Below are positions 31,487 through 43,859 of a stretch of 64,000 bases of DNA, in pieces. The stretch spans positions 1,395,973 to 1,459,972 of the forward strand of contig WBVU01000003.1 of the NCBI GenBank assembly GCA_009192285.1, read 5' to 3'. Below the pieces are notes generated by a model. It was given only the letters and a program-made list of their open reading frames with translations, made no database searches and was not told the DNA's origin. Origin of the DNA: Morchella semilibera (lineage: Eukaryota > Ascomycota > Pezizomycetes > Pezizales > Morchellaceae). Position 1 is the stretch's first letter; each line of letters starts with the position of its first letter. The position numbers and the translations under genes are program-made.

Positions 31487-32719
31487 TCAAGGGAGCAGGC
31501 CTAGGTATAGTTGGTATGCCTTTGTGTTCGGCTTTGGGGCTTTGGGAACGTTACTAGCAGCTCTCCTCGCTGCTATCTCGGCCTGTGTCCATATCTTCCC
31601 CAGCAGGAAATCCGGGTCTCCAACACAGACGGCGTCAGGAAACTTCCTTTGGTATATAGGTTCAAGATGATCAATACCACTCTGCTGCCTATCACGACAG
31701 ACAACATACTCCTGTATGATCCTCTGAAAGCTCTCAAATATAAGGGGTATATTCACCTGGCGCCCAGTACTGGTCACCCTAAAGTTGAGATCAAAGCTGG
31801 AGTCTTCTGCAGGAATGTCGAGGATGGAATAATCGGTCTCCTCAATGTGCGGAAACCTTTGGTGGCTGGGCGGAGACTCGTCACCACGTTCACCAAAACC
31901 AGCGCCTTCCCTGTGGAGTATTGCTAAGAGCTGTCGAGGTCTAGCAGTGGTGTCGGCCAACCACCCCTCAAGCTCTTCGCCGTAGGTAATCTGCACCACT
32001 GGTGGATCGTTTGTCGGAGCACCTGGAAAAGAGAGTGGAGCATTCGCAATTGCTCCCCGGATGGTCCTGATAACTCTATCAGGAATGCTGTGCTTCATTA
32101 TCACCTTGCACAGCCCACTAAACGACTCTCCATTCAACACTCCTATGAAACTGGGCTCGTTGAGCGGGTTGTCCCACGTGTACTAGTTCGGGGCATTATC
32201 GGGGTCGTAGGGAGCAATGGCATCAGGGTTGACCACAGTAACCATCACAGTCACTCTCGATTGCTCTGTGCGCTCATGCAATTGCTTCTGGCGCTTTGGG
32301 GGGGCAAGTCCTCAGGGTCTTCAGGGTCATCAGGTGTGTCAGAACCATTATTCTCACGGAGCTCTCGCTGCCCTGTGATCTTTGAAGACCTTTCCTTATT
32401 TCCAACGTCGGCGATGACCCACCTGAGAGCTTTCTCGATATTTCTCCGGTCAGTGGTGTTAGGTCTGGCCCAGACAGGCCTGTGCCCAGAGAGATATAGG
32501 GTTCTCATCATCCAGTTACAAAGGCGGTTGAATCCGGCAGCGCTGGAGACGGTTTTATTTACCCAAGCTGTCAATATCATTTGCGCGTGTAATTCCTTCC
32601 GGAGGCGAATATAGACACTTCTCTGATTGGCTAGGCCCAAGGCCATCTTAGCCTTTCCTGCCGGAGTTGTCATGTCGTCCGCAGATGCTCTCCTAGTAGG
32701 GGTGGCGAGTGCTATGCGG
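31487..32719 (-). pseudogene. Gene Z, 3' part (unrecognised protein)
   Basis: C-terminal two thirds of an unrecognised gene. Reading from 32719 down, an open frame runs from ALATPTRRASADDMTTPAGK through QRSVYIRLRKELHAQMILTA and RRNIEKALRWVIADVG, then an acidic linker DTPDDPEDPEDLP. At a run of seven C (plus-strand G run, about 32296-32302) the frame shifts to KRQKQLHERTEQSRVTVMVT, continuing with one TAG (about 32179) into YTWDNPLNEPSFIGVLNGES and on to the end NTKAYQLYLGLLP. Apart from these two lesions about 400 codons are open. No known domain is recognised. The upstream part is separated by gypsy element K. Confidence 0.55.
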
Positions 32720-33119
32720 TCTCAAGGGGGCGTCAAGGGTGTGGCTTTGTTCCGCAGGGTGCGGGGTGGTGGCAGCGATACTTCCCAAGATGGGGGAAGC
32801 ATGAACGAGAAGTATAGGAAGCAGCGATAGTTATTAGTAGAATATAGAGACTATAATGTATTGTAGATAGATATAGAAGACGTTGCGTGAAGAGAAAAGG
32901 AAAAGAAAGAAAGTATAGGAGTAGGCGCCGTTGCCTCCCTTATATACCCATATTCCAAGGCCAAGCCTGACTCATACTCCACATAACCCTGACCATGACT
33001 CACACTCTCGCGTAACAGAAACCCATAGAACCTATTCTGGCTCATCTCCGCTTCCTAGCTTACGGTAATCCCAACCCTGCCAATCCTTCCATACTTCCGA
33101 ACCTAGCGTATCCATGGAG
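32720..33119 (-). repeat. 3' LTR of gypsy element K
   Basis: About 400 bp, starting tctcaagg. As in element A its inner part still reads as a pol C-terminal tail (DTLGSEVWKDWQGWDY). Confidence 0.88.
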
Positions 33120-34801
33120 GTAGCCCCTCCCTTTAGGTGCAAGCTCCTGCGAGCCTTAGTTTCCCCCGGTCCTGGTTTAGTAGGATAACGTATATGGAAA
33201 TCTTTGACAGCGGCAGTTTTTTGTTAGTATTCGGCAGGTTCCCATGTGGGATCAGCATACCCCGTCCACTTCACATAATACTGGAGTCCCTGCTTCCCAT
33301 GATACCTTGAATCCAAAATTTCTTCAACCTTGTATTCCTCCTCTTGATCAACAACAATAGGCGGGGGTGGTGATTGTATTTGCCCTGGTACAGGGTCGAC
33401 GGCAGCGAGGTCCAACAAGGAAACGTGAAAGACGGTAGGCATCTTCATTAAAGAGGAGAGGTTTTACCGATAAGCATAGGGTGAAACAACCTTTTGAATG
33501 GGGAAGGGTCCCAATCTTTTCCAATGGAGCTTCCTGGAGTTCCGCGAAGTACGAATATTCTTTGCTGATACAAACACCATATCACCAACTTCGTAACCTG
33601 GGGCAGGAGTACGCTTTGCATTAACCGACTTCTCCTGCTGGTCTTGAGCGCTCCTGAGTTGAGTTCGTAGGTAATCGTGTAATTCCTTCATTTTGCCTGG
33701 AAAGTCGTAGGCATCGAGGCTCGGTGGGGTCTTTTCCAATTTCCATAGGTCCATCGTAAATCGGGAATGATAGCCATAGTTGACAAAGAATGGAGTAGCT
33801 TTGGTGGAGGCTGACACTTGATTATTTGCTGCGAATTCTGCCATCGGCAACTTCTTAACCCAGTCATCCTATTGGTACGACACATATCCTTGGAGGTATT
33901 GTTCCATCACTGCATTCAGTCTCTCTGTTTGACCATCCGTCTCCGGGTGAAAGACCGTTGACATTCTGGCTTCGATTTTCAATTGCTTACAGAGGGATTT
34001 CCAGAACTTCGCGGTAAATTCAGTTCCCCTGTCAGATGTAACGTGTGTGGGCAGGCCATGCAGTTTCCAAATGCATTGCAAATATAGGTCAGCTAAGTTT
34101 TCCGCATTGACAGTAGTATTGCAGGGCAGGAGGTGATGCATCTTCGTTAACCGATCCATGACCAACAGTAAAGCATTGTACCCTTCACTCTCTGGTAGAC
34201 CCGTAACAAAGTCCATAGAGATCTCTCTCCAGGGTTGTTCTGGTATGGGTAGCGGTCGAAGTAGGCCTAACTTCTCATGTATCGTTGGCTTAGTCCGTTG
34301 GCAGGTCTGGCAGTTCCGAATATATTGACCAATATAATTGCGCATATTTTACCAGTAGTAATCCCTGCTGACCAATTCAAAGGTTTTTTCCCTGCTGGGG
34401 TGTCCTGCTGAGGCAGCGTCGTGGTATTGCTTCAAGATTTCCAACTTCAGTGGCGCATAGTCGGGAACATAGATACTTTCGCGGTAGAGCAGGCGGCCGT
34501 CCGCCTCGTTACATTCCGCTAGGGATATCTCCTTGCAATGCTTCGTATCTATCTGTCGTAGGGCCAAAATCTTTTGTGGAAAGGGGTCAGCTAAATATCT
34601 TTCGTCAAATAACTTTGGTAGGAGGGCGTTCTTTTCAGCGGGTTCATTTGCCAAAGAACCCGCTAACAAACTTAGCTTAGGATCAAGATTTTCCCTTTTT
34701 AGAACCGTCTAACTCTGGTGCAACAATCTTTCATCCCCTTCCTCAGGAAGATCTCCTGATCTCCTAGTCAATGCATCCGGTTTTCCACTCTGCTTGCCTG
34801 G

Positions 34802-35315
34802 TCTAACGGGACGAGGACGGACTCAGGGACGAGGCGGGGTAGAGTTTTAGAGACAGAGGCAGGACAGGTCGGCTCAGGATATACCCAAGGCGAGACAGGT
34901 TCGGGTTCAGGGTCAGGTTCAGGTTCAGGTTCAGGTTCAGGTTCAGGTTCAGGGACGAGGTGGAGACAGGAGGGCCGTAGCCAAAGTAATGTATTGCTAA
35001 CAGAAAGAAGACGTTGCCTAGAGAGGCAGAAACATAGGAAAGAACAGACTTCTATATATACAACTTTCCCGTCACACTGCTGACTCATAACCATAGAATC
35101 CCATAGAACCTCCCCCACTTCCGTACCACCCATACTATTCCCAATATCCATACCTCTAACCCGATACTACCCCATCCTTCCTAGCGCTTACATTCTATTA
35201 CCCGAACTCCTTCCTAATTCATCATTCTGCTTCCGACATCAACCGATACTATCCAACAACCCTGTTCCGAAGACGCCTTAGCGGCAGGCGAGGTGCAGGA
35301 GGCGGAACCGTGATA
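34802..35315 (-). repeat. Solo LTR, family F, inside element K
   Basis: 514 bp, plus-strand ends tctaacgg and accgtgata, flanked by cctgg (34797-34801, 35316-35320). It holds an expanded TTCAGG hexamer run (about 34913-34952, some seven units) against about four in the copy at 24128. Confidence 0.88.
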
Positions 35316-35544
35316 CCTGGTCTATACTTGATGACAAAGTTAAAGTGGGATAAGTATTCGGCCCATCTTACTTGTCTCCTATTAAGTTGCTTGGTCGACA
35401 TAAAATATTCAAGATTTTTGTGGTCGGAAATAACCTCAATAGGGTATTTGGCTCCTTCCAACTCTGGCCTCCATTCCTCAAAACATCTGATTATTGCCAG
35501 TAGCTCTTTGTCATAAATTTCGTAGTTGCATTCTGCAGGTGTAT

Positions 35545-36562
35545 TATTAGGGTGTCACACCAAGCAACCCGAGTAGTCAAGTAAAGAGCTTAGAGTTTGA
35601 AACGCTAACCGCAAGGCAGTAAGGAACAAGGTCTCCTCAGTCTCAACCAGCCTGGAGTCTCGATCGCTCGATGCTAGTCCTTTCAGTATGCAAATGGCCC
35701 TAAAGTACGAAGATGGTTCGAGGTGGAGTTTCCAGGTCACTAGATAAATTCTTCGAAGACAAAGTATAAAGCGTAAGGTAATAGTGATTATATCGATAAG
35801 ACTCTTTCTTCGTCGCTGATTGTTTCAACAAAGTCGGAGAATGACACAGTATTTATATCCCGCGCAAATGTCACGCGGACTAAACATTATGAATACAAAC
35901 AACAAGTGCGAAACCCCGAAGACCCTGAAAATACGCCAAGACAACCAAACACCAAATCTATTCCCACCATCTAACATACCCCTGACTTCTAATCCCAGAA
36001 AATCCCTCACGCTCTATTCCCTTAATGAATAACAACCCGTCGCTGCATGCACTCAGCCTTCACCAGTGATCATGTGGAGTCTTCGAAGTTAGCCTTCCTG
36101 CTAACATCCCGGTACCGGGCTTGACTTCGCTCGCCAACTCTTTCCCGACATCGTTGCCTATCACCAAGGAGCATAGCTCAACATTAGGACTGCTAACGAT
36201 CGGTACCGGAGGAGTCGGGTAGTCTTACCTTCCCCAGAGACGCCACCAGTGTGAGCTTCCTTACGACCTTCGTCATTCGATCAAATATGGTCCGATTGAC
36301 TCCAAACTCGCACTGTTGCCCCCTCATATACCCACCGGTGTCCTGAGCGACTGTGCCGGCGCTTTGACGCTCCGGGGTTATTTCAGGGGTCGAAAACAGG
36401 CTCGTTAACTAGGGATTTCCGCAACTCCGCACTGGGCTCCATACTGGCAACACCGTACCTCTCTGGCGCGCCCAGTGGGACATAGAGATTTTTAGCAGCG
36501 TAGTAACGTGGGAAGGGTCCTCCTCTTTCAGTCTTCGGGTTCCTTTTCTTATGCCCGTAACA
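35545..36562 (-). repeat. Solo LTR, subfamily C', inside element K
   Basis: 1018 bp, plus-strand ends tattaggg and cccgtaaca; flanks tgtat / cgtat (35540-35544, 36563-36567, one mismatch). Nearest relative is 13257-14272. Confidence 0.88.
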
Positions 36563-37879
36563 CGTATGTTTCTTGGAGAAGAATGCCACAGGGTGTAACT
36601 TCCCTTATTGATCATATTGGGAGAGTATACCACCGGCGACGTAGTCCGATGCATCTGTCTCAACCGTAATTGGATTTTCAGGGTCGAAGTGTATCAAAAT
36701 AGGGGCGGTGGTAAAGGCTTCCTTTAGAGATTGGAATGCCGCTTCTGCTTCTAAGGTCCACACAAAGGCAACATTCTTCTTCGTAAGTTTGGTAAGGGGA
36801 GCTGCAAGTTTAGAGAATCCAAAAATAAAGCCATGGTAAAAGTTGACAAAGCCCAAGAAGGCCTGCACATCCTTGACCGATTTAGGAGTAGTCCATTCTT
36901 GTACCGCCGATACCTTATGAGGGTCCATACGGATGCCGTTGAGTTCAATAATCAATCCGAGATAGGTAGTGCTTTGGGTATGAAATTCGCATTTCTCTGG
37001 CTTCAGCAGAATTCCATTCTTCTGTGATACTCACAATATTATTTCAACGTGTTGTTCATGTTCCTCAAGGGAGTCGCTATATATAAGGATATCATGCAAA
37101 TATGCAGTGCAAAATTGATCCAGGTGTTCTCGGAGGCAATCATTAATAAAGTGTTGAAAGGTAGCGGGAGCGTTGGTAAGGCCAAATGGCATCACGGTAT
37201 ATTCAAAGTGACTATAGCGAGTCCTAAACGCCGTCTTCCACTCCTCCCCCTCGGCCATACGGATTTGGTTATATCTCTGTCTTAGATCCAGCTTAGTATA
37301 CAACTTGGCTTCGGAAAGACGGTCTAAGGTTTCTCGAATTAAGGGCAATGGATATCGATTCTTGACCGTCAACTCGTTTAATCCTCTATAATCCACGCAG
37401 AGACAAAGAGACATGTCGGCTTTCTTAACAAATAATACCAGAGCCCCAGCTGGGGACGAGCTGACGCGGATGAAGCCTTTAGAGAGATTCTCCCGAATAT
37501 AGTCCCTTAATGCGAGCAACTCGTCCCTAGACATGCCATAGAGGGGGCCAAATGGGGGCTCCTTTCCTTCCTTCAGGGGTATTCTATGGTCATAGGGGCG
37601 TCGAGGTGGTAGGTCCTGGGCAAAGGCTTCATCAAACAGATTCAGCCGGTTATGATAGTGTTCAGGAATCCTTTGCTTCCATCCATCCTTTGGAGCGTCC
37701 TGGAGAGCCTTCTCAATCTCGTACAATGTTATGCTGCAGATTTGTAATTGTTTGCGATGAGCGAGACGACTAAAAGGAACAGGGCCTATCATATAGGTTG
37801 GAGGTTTCATCCCAGGAATGGTGTCGGGGGTAACTGTAGAGTTGCAGTTCTTTTTGCAGAACTCGGAGTCGAAGGCTAC

Positions 37880-38827
37880 TGTTACGGGATTTGGAGATAG
37901 GAAGACCAGCGAAGCCTCCCAATGCTACTGAACTCCCAATTGGGGCCCCAGAGAGGTACAGTGGTGCCAGTATGGGCCAGGTTACGGAGTTGCAGAATCA
38001 CTAGTTAAAAAACACGTTTTCGAACTCGAAAATAACCCCCGGAGCGTCAAAGCGCCGGCACAGCCGCTCAGGACACCGGTGGGTATATGAGGGGGCAGCA
38101 GTTCAAGTTTGGGATCAATCGGACCAAAATTGATCAAATAGCGAAGGTTTTGAGAAAGCTGACGCTGGTGACTTCTCAGGGAAAGGTAAGACTACCCGAC
38201 ACCTCCGGTACCTAATCGTTGACAGTCCTAATGTTGAGCCATGCTTCTTAGTGATAGATAACGATGCGGGGAAAGAGTTGGCGAGTGAAGTCGAGGCCCA
38301 GTACTAAGGAGTTACCCGGTAGGCTGACTCCGGCACTTCCCCGCTGTCGAAAAACTGAGTGCATGCAGTAGCGCGATGTAACATGAGGGATTTAAAAGGC
38401 GTTGGGAACATTGGCGTTGGTGTTTGGTTTCCTTGGCGATTATCAGGGTCTTCTGGGTCTCCCACATATTTGTTGTAATGATAGTTTTTAGTCCGCGTGA
38501 CATTTTGCGCGGGATATAATTACAGTGTCATTCACCGACTTTGTTGAAATCATCATCGACGAAGAAAGAGTCTTAACGATATAAATCTATTACCTCTATT
38601 CTATACGCTCTTAGTGGTCCTTGGAAATATCTACCTGGACCGACCTTCGTGTTAGCATTACCACAACCTAAACAACTTCCTATACTCGTCGGACTAGCAT
38701 CGGACAACGGAGATTCTAGTTACGTGTAGACTGAAGTGACCCCGTTCCTTTCTGCCTTTGCAGTTAGCGTTTCGGACTCTGAGCTCTTCACAGCACTACT
38801 CTAGTAGTCCGGTGCGACACCCTAATA
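37880..38827 (+). repeat. Solo LTR, family C, inside element K
   Basis: 948 bp, TGTTACGGG ... CCTAATA, perfect duplication gctac (37875-37879, 38828-38832). Very similar to 44426-45373, so both are young. Confidence 0.92.
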
Positions 38828-40644
38828 GCTACTGTATTATTTTTAAATTTAAGTGTGACGTCATGGTGTTGTAGCCAAGGAATACCAAGGACCAGGGGGT
38901 ACTGTCCTAACTTGGTAACGAAAAGAGGGATTTGTTCTTGATGAGAGCCGATAGATAAGGGAACACGGCATATTGAGGTAATTTGTCCGGATGCTATAGG
39001 TCTCCCATCGATCACCTTTAGAGTACGAGGAGTTTTAAGGGGAAGAAGAGGAAGTTGGTGATGGCGCGCAAAGGTTTCATCAATAAATGCGAATCCCGAG
39101 GCCCCAGTATCGATTATAGCGTGAGCGGGAATAGAGTTCCTATTGTGAGCAATGTTACAAGCTACAACTAAGTGTTCTCTATTCAATTCCTCCAAACTGA
39201 AAACCCAGAAATAGAAAACGCAGATAAAGAAAATTCCTTTGAAGGTCCCTGGCCAGGGCCATGATACTGGCCAGGGACTACTGAAAACCCGAATTACCGG
39301 AAGACAAAACAACATTCGTAGAAGAGGACAAAGTGGAAATAGGAGCAGGGGCCTCAATAGAGGCAGCGGGGGGAGCAGATAGGGCCACACCTCTCATAGC
39401 CGGAGGGGAGCCACGTGGGCGACTGCCTTGGGGACAATTGGCGAAAACATGATCAGGAGCGGCACAGTAGGCGCAGCGGCCATTCTCTATTCTCCATTTT
39501 CTTTCAGCAATAGTGGTATGTCGGCGGCCATTGGCAAAGGTATATCTTCCTTCTGGTGGAGGGCGAGTAGTAGGGCAAACCTGGAGGGCCGAAAGGTCCA
39601 TAGGGGCAAGGCTTCCTGGTGTGTGCGACGGGTATGGAGGAGTGGGTTGGGAGGCGAATTGCCCCACTGGCATTGGGTTCCTATTGGTCTTGTGGGCATC
39701 CTTCCTGGCCCTAATCCTGTTATCCATGGTGATAAGTCTCCTAACATAGGCATCAAAGCCTTCCTCAGCGGTATCCTGGTAGATCATGGCATCCTTAAGG
39801 TCGTCGGATAGTCCCTTTTCCAGGGCGTCTTTCTTGGCTTCCTCGTTGTAATCGAGTTGTCCCATGATGCGCAAGAATTGTGTAAGGTAGGTAGCAAAGT
39901 ATCTCTTGCCCTGGCGGAGGCTCTGGAGCTCTCTCCTAGCGGTGCCCCGGTGGTCTGGATCCCCAAAGGAGGCCTCCAAGAACGCCACGAAGGCAGCGAC
40001 GAAAGCAAAGGGGGCAGCGCCTCCAGTGGCCATGGGAATAACCTAGTCCAATGCCTTCTCTTCCAACCGAGAGACGGTATAGAACACCTTGGCCTCCTCA
40101 TTCAGGAACCTGTCATGGTTAACCCTGAGTTTGAGGTGGAGGAGGTTAAGGAACCCGGGTAGCTCCTTGCGAACCCCATTGAACTTAGGCGGGTCTGGAA
40201 ACCTTTCTGAACGAAAGGCTGGGGGCGGGTTATGAACGGGTGGGGAAGGGGACTGCTGGTGGTGGTGGCGGTGGTGGTGACAGTGGTGCAGTACGAGCCG
40301 CGGCAAGTTGGAATTCCAGGGTGCGGACCTGGGCTTCCAGGGCATCGGTATGGTTGTTGGAGGCGGTAAGTTGGTCTCTGGCTTCGGCCAACTCCTGTCT
40401 GGTTTGAAGGTGTAGGGCCCAGCTAGCGTCCCGTTCTGCCTTCCATCGATCTCCTTCGCGCACAAGGGCGAGGAGATGTACATAGTGATAGTGGTTATCT
40501 TCGACTGCATCAAACTCCCCAAAGGTTTGAGCAATTTGGTAATTGTCATCGATGGTGACCCCATCTATAACGCAGGATGTGGAAGGGGGTGGAGGAATAG
40601 GAGTAGTCATGGTTGTGCACGGTGCGGATAACGACGCAACGTAA

Positions 40645-40994
40645 TCTCAAGGGGGCGTCAAGGGTGTAGCTTTGTTCCGCAGGGTGCGGGGTAGTGGCAG
40701 CGATAGTCACTAGTAGAACATAGAGACTATAATGTATTGTAGATAGATACAGAAGACGTTGCGTGAAGAGAAAAGGAAAAGAAAGAAAGTACAGGAGTAG
40801 GCGCCGTTGCCTCCCTTATATACCCATATTCCGGGGCCAAGCCTGACTCATACCCCGCGTAACCCGACTATGACTCACACTCTCGAGTAACAGAAAGCCA
40901 TAGAACCTATTCTGAGTCATCTCCGCCTCCTAACTCACAGTAATCCCAACCCTGCCAATCCTTCCATACTCCCGAACCTAACATATCCATGAAC
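40645..40994 (-). repeat. 5' LTR of gypsy element K
   Basis: 350 bp, shorter than the 3' LTR. Its inner flank (40629-40644) shows the same ACGCAACGT self-priming core as element A. Confidence 0.85.
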
Positions 40995-41260
40995 TGCGGG
41001 CACTGGGTATCACTACCGTTGCTTTCGCTGGTGTTGCTTTCGCTGGTGTTGCTGTTGCGGATGCTTTCCTATGGGTGGCGAGTGCTCTGCGGGCAGTGAG
41101 TATCGCTGGTGTTGCTTTCGCTGGTGTTGCTTTCGCTGGTTTTGCTTTCGCTGGTGTTGCTCTCGCTGCTGTTGCTGTTGCGGAAGCTTTCCTAGGGGTG
41201 GCGAGTGCTGTGCGGGCAGTGGGTGTCGCTACCGCTGTTGTTGGTGTTGCTGGTGCTGAC
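40995..41260 (-). pseudogene. Gene Z, middle part: Ala/Pro/Lys/Thr-rich repeats
   Basis: Lies between gypsy element K and solo LTR D and joins in frame with the parts on either side once the insertions are ignored. On the minus strand it encodes repeats such as ATPAKAKPAKATPAKATPA and ALATPRKASATA / ALATHRKASATA. The DNA is a tandem array of 15-bp units of the type GGTGTTGCTTTCGCT on the plus strand. Such basic PAKATP repeats resemble the disordered tails of H1-type histones and some DNA-binding proteins, which is a composition match only. The plus-strand frame here (VAFAGVAFAG) is the shadow. Confidence 0.5.
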
Positions 41261-41899
41261 TGTGACGGAGTAACCCGACGCAAAGAAGAAGATGACAATG
41301 ATGACGCAGAAAGACTCGAGGAGCACAGTCTACGCAACGAGGGGACTGACAAAGACAGAGGCGACACTGGCCAGGCACAAGCACAGGCACAGGCAAAGGC
41401 AAAGGCAAAGGCAAGAGCAAGGGCACAAGAGCTTGGGAGCAGAGAGAGTGAGGACCGAATGGACCTCAACGAGAAGGATGAGAAGTACTATAAGTTTCCT
41501 CTTGTCAAAGAATCGAGGCTTTGGTAGAAGAGGCTATGGCTTAGAAATAGGAGTGGATTCCTATGTACCAGAATAACAGGAAGACGAGACAGAGAGAAAA
41601 GGGAAAAAGAACTAAGGAAAACATCTACCTCCGCTATTTAACACCCCTCCTCCACTAGTCCGCTATGACTCATACATCAGCTCATAGAAACCCACAGAAC
41701 TCTATCGCATCCACACCTCGTATTCCTACCCACCACCTTCGCTATTTACATTACAAATCCATCACGCCATAGAAGCTCATAGAATCCCCATAACGTCATA
41801 CCTGTAATACACACCCCATCCTCGCTTAACATTCCTTTATCCACCACAACCATACATCGCCTACCGGGCTGTCGGGACCGATGCCAAGACGCCGGGACA
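41261..41899 (-). repeat. Solo LTR, family D, inside gene Z
   Basis: 639 bp, plus-strand ends tgtgacgg and gccgggaca, perfect duplication ctgac (41256-41260, 41900-41904). A GGCAAA hexamer run lies at about 41390-41415. The gene Z frame reads through the empty site. Confidence 0.92.
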
Positions 41900-42437
41900 C
41901 TGACGAGGAGTTTGATGCCGGGGAGAAGGAATCCCTTACAGCAGGAGCGGGGCGCCGAGGTAGAGTCTTCCGTAGTTGTCTTACTGGTACCAGCCTTACT
42001 GGGCCTGCTGGGCGTTTTTCTCCTGTTGCTGGGCCTTTTGCTCCTGTTGCTGGGGCTAGACTCACTCCCGCAGTGTCAGAGTTGGAGCTATGTTCTACTA
42101 AACCCCAATCGCTAGGGGAGATACCAGATGTGTTACTGACCGGAGGGCTGCCGGGGAGGCGGCTTGCGGGGAGGCGAGCGGCGTCTCTAGGAGCAATGGT
42201 CGCGACTATGGGTGTTCTAGGGGCATCGAGTTCAGGGCTGACTCTTTCGGGGGTTGGAGGGACTTCGTATGGATCAATGGGAGGCCTGTGGGAGCTCTTG
42301 GGAATGCTTTGGGAGGTAATGCTAAACCTCTAGTAAAGATCAATGTAGTGAGTAACGAACGGATAACTTATGACTTTAGGAAGGCAAACCTCAATGCTTT
42401 TATACAGGTCCGGCCTATGCTTGGAAAGTCGAGGCAT
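41900..42437 (-). pseudogene. Gene Z, 5' part
   Basis: N-terminal part of gene Z. The likely start is ATG at 42437-42435 (context CAAGATGCC), giving MPRLSKHRPDLYKSI. A TAG at 42330-42332 closes this frame, so a short intron of about 60 bp, with acceptor TTTACTAG and an uncertain donor, is likely. After it the frame is open through SITSQSIPKSSHRPPIDPYE, APRDAARLPASRLPGSPP and TGAKGPATGEKRPAGP to FSPASNSSS at the LTR D insertion. Pro/Ser/Ala-rich, low complexity. It is divergently arranged with the Plavaka gene at 43101. Protein family not recognised; total coding length about 650 codons. Confidence 0.5.
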
Positions 42438-43100
42438 CTTGAAAATTGAAAGAAGAGTTGATTGAAACCGTGAGAGTTGAAAATAGAGCTGATAGTGTGT
42501 ATAGTAGTAGGGAAGGTGAGGAGAGGAACATCGGGTGGGTGAAGGCATTCTTATATGCTGAATGTCACCCAAAACTTAACGGGGAGTCATCAGTGCTCTC
42601 AGAGCTTCCGCATTGACCCAATATGCCTTGTTCCAACATTATCAATATATGATGTCGATCGGACGGACTCATGCTATTGGTGTTGCTGTTGGTGATTGCT
42701 TACGACTGCAATATTGGAGGTCAGTGACTACTAGTCGATAGATTTAGTCGATAGATTTGGTCTATAGATTTGGTAGATAGACCCTACATTGAGATATAGT
42801 AGGGAAGAGCAGCTGCGAATGCTCAGAGGAAAATCACCAATGCTTGCAGAGAGAGAGAAATGACCCGTGAATACTTGGAGTGAAACGAGAGAGGTGGGGT
42901 GGGTGGTTAGGAGGTTTGGTTGAAGTGGTATGTTGGAGTTGTTGATAGATGACGTAAGGGAGGTGGTTGGTTGAACAAACAGAAGATTACTAATCATGCA
43001 TAACTTGGGAGGGACCTTTGACGGGTCTAATTTTCAAACAGTCGTCACGGATTAGCTTACCTAGAGAGTAGGGATTAGATTGCCTAGAGAGTAGTCGCGA
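42438..43100. promoter_or_regulatory. Divergent intergenic region between gene Z and the Plavaka gene
   Basis: About 660 bp between two divergent starts. A 13-bp tandem repeat (units gtcgatagattta, gtcgatagatttg, gtctatagatttg and a partial one) lies at 42734-42780. A near-duplicate TAGAGAGTAG occurs at about 43060 and 43085, just before the Plavaka start. It probably holds both promoters and possibly one transposon end; no terminal inverted repeat was found. Confidence 0.45.
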
Positions 43101-43859
43101 ATGCTCGTGAAGTCGACTTGCCCTTTCTGCCCCAAACGCTACAGCTCTTCAGCAAATTTTGATAAGCATCTTCGCGCTACGCATCCCTTCGAGGCTGATG
43201 GGTGGTTCGGCAATCAATCACAGCTCCTCAAAGAGCATAACAATACCCCTGAGAACACGAATGATACCCCTGAGGGCTTTATAGATGGCGACCTCACCTC
43301 CTCCGACTATCACAATTCAGACCTCGAGTCAGAATCCTACTTCAACGATGAAACAGACAACTCAGACGGGGAGACGCGTGTGGCAAGAACCACTATTTAC
43401 AAGGGCGCCGCAGAGCACTTGTTTGCCTCGGAGGACTATGAGGAAACGTCGGAGAGCATTCTTAGGGACCCATGGCGCCCTTTTAACTCTGCATACGAAT
43501 TTAGAATAGCACGTTACTTCATACTATCGAAAGCGTCACAGGGCAACATTGACAGCTTCTTCCTCCACACCCAGGATGGCAACCGCGAAAGCTCCTACAG
43601 GAATGGCAGGGGGTTTATACAGAAGATAGAGGAGATGAATGATTGCCTGGGAAAATCAAGCTGGCAGCATTCCGAAGTCGAGATAGGCGGGACGAAAGTT
43701 CCCTACTACTATCGCGACCCAATGACTATTGTGCGATTTCTTCTAGGTCAACGCGCATTCAGAGAGTCTTTGGTGTACGCACCTGTGGTAGAACATAATG
43801 AATCTGGTGAGCGGATGTACGGGGAACTGCATACAGTAGATTGGTGGTGGGAAACACAG

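Larger units (their letters stand above)
32720..40994 (-). mobile_element. Ty3/gypsy chromovirus K, broken, with three nested solo LTRs
   Basis: Same family as element A. LTRs at 32720-33119 and 40645-40994; target duplication tgcgg (32715-32719, 40995-40999) inside gene Z. In sense order: gag (about 39280-40610), protease (about 38840-39200, IDTGASGFAFID), RT (about 37030-37810), RNase H (about 36605-36955 and 35330-35540), integrase (about 33470-34670, with DRGTEFTAKFWK) and chromodomain (about 33230-33420). Solo LTRs F (34802-35315), C' (35545-36562) and C (37880-38827) have since inserted, each with its own 5-bp duplication. Broken, with roughly ten breaks besides the insertions; older than element A and than its three nested LTRs. 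Confidence 0.92.

Noticed and set aside
28512-32673. A Starship-type tyrosine recombinase or other giant-transposon captain
   Set aside because: No tyrosine recombinase motif (R...HxxR...Y) was seen in the frames of this part.
41071-41527. Plus-strand frame of VAFAGVAFAG-type repeats as a membrane or structural protein
   Set aside because: It is the antisense shadow of the PAKATP repeat of gene Z and runs straight into solo LTR D, so the frame is accidental.
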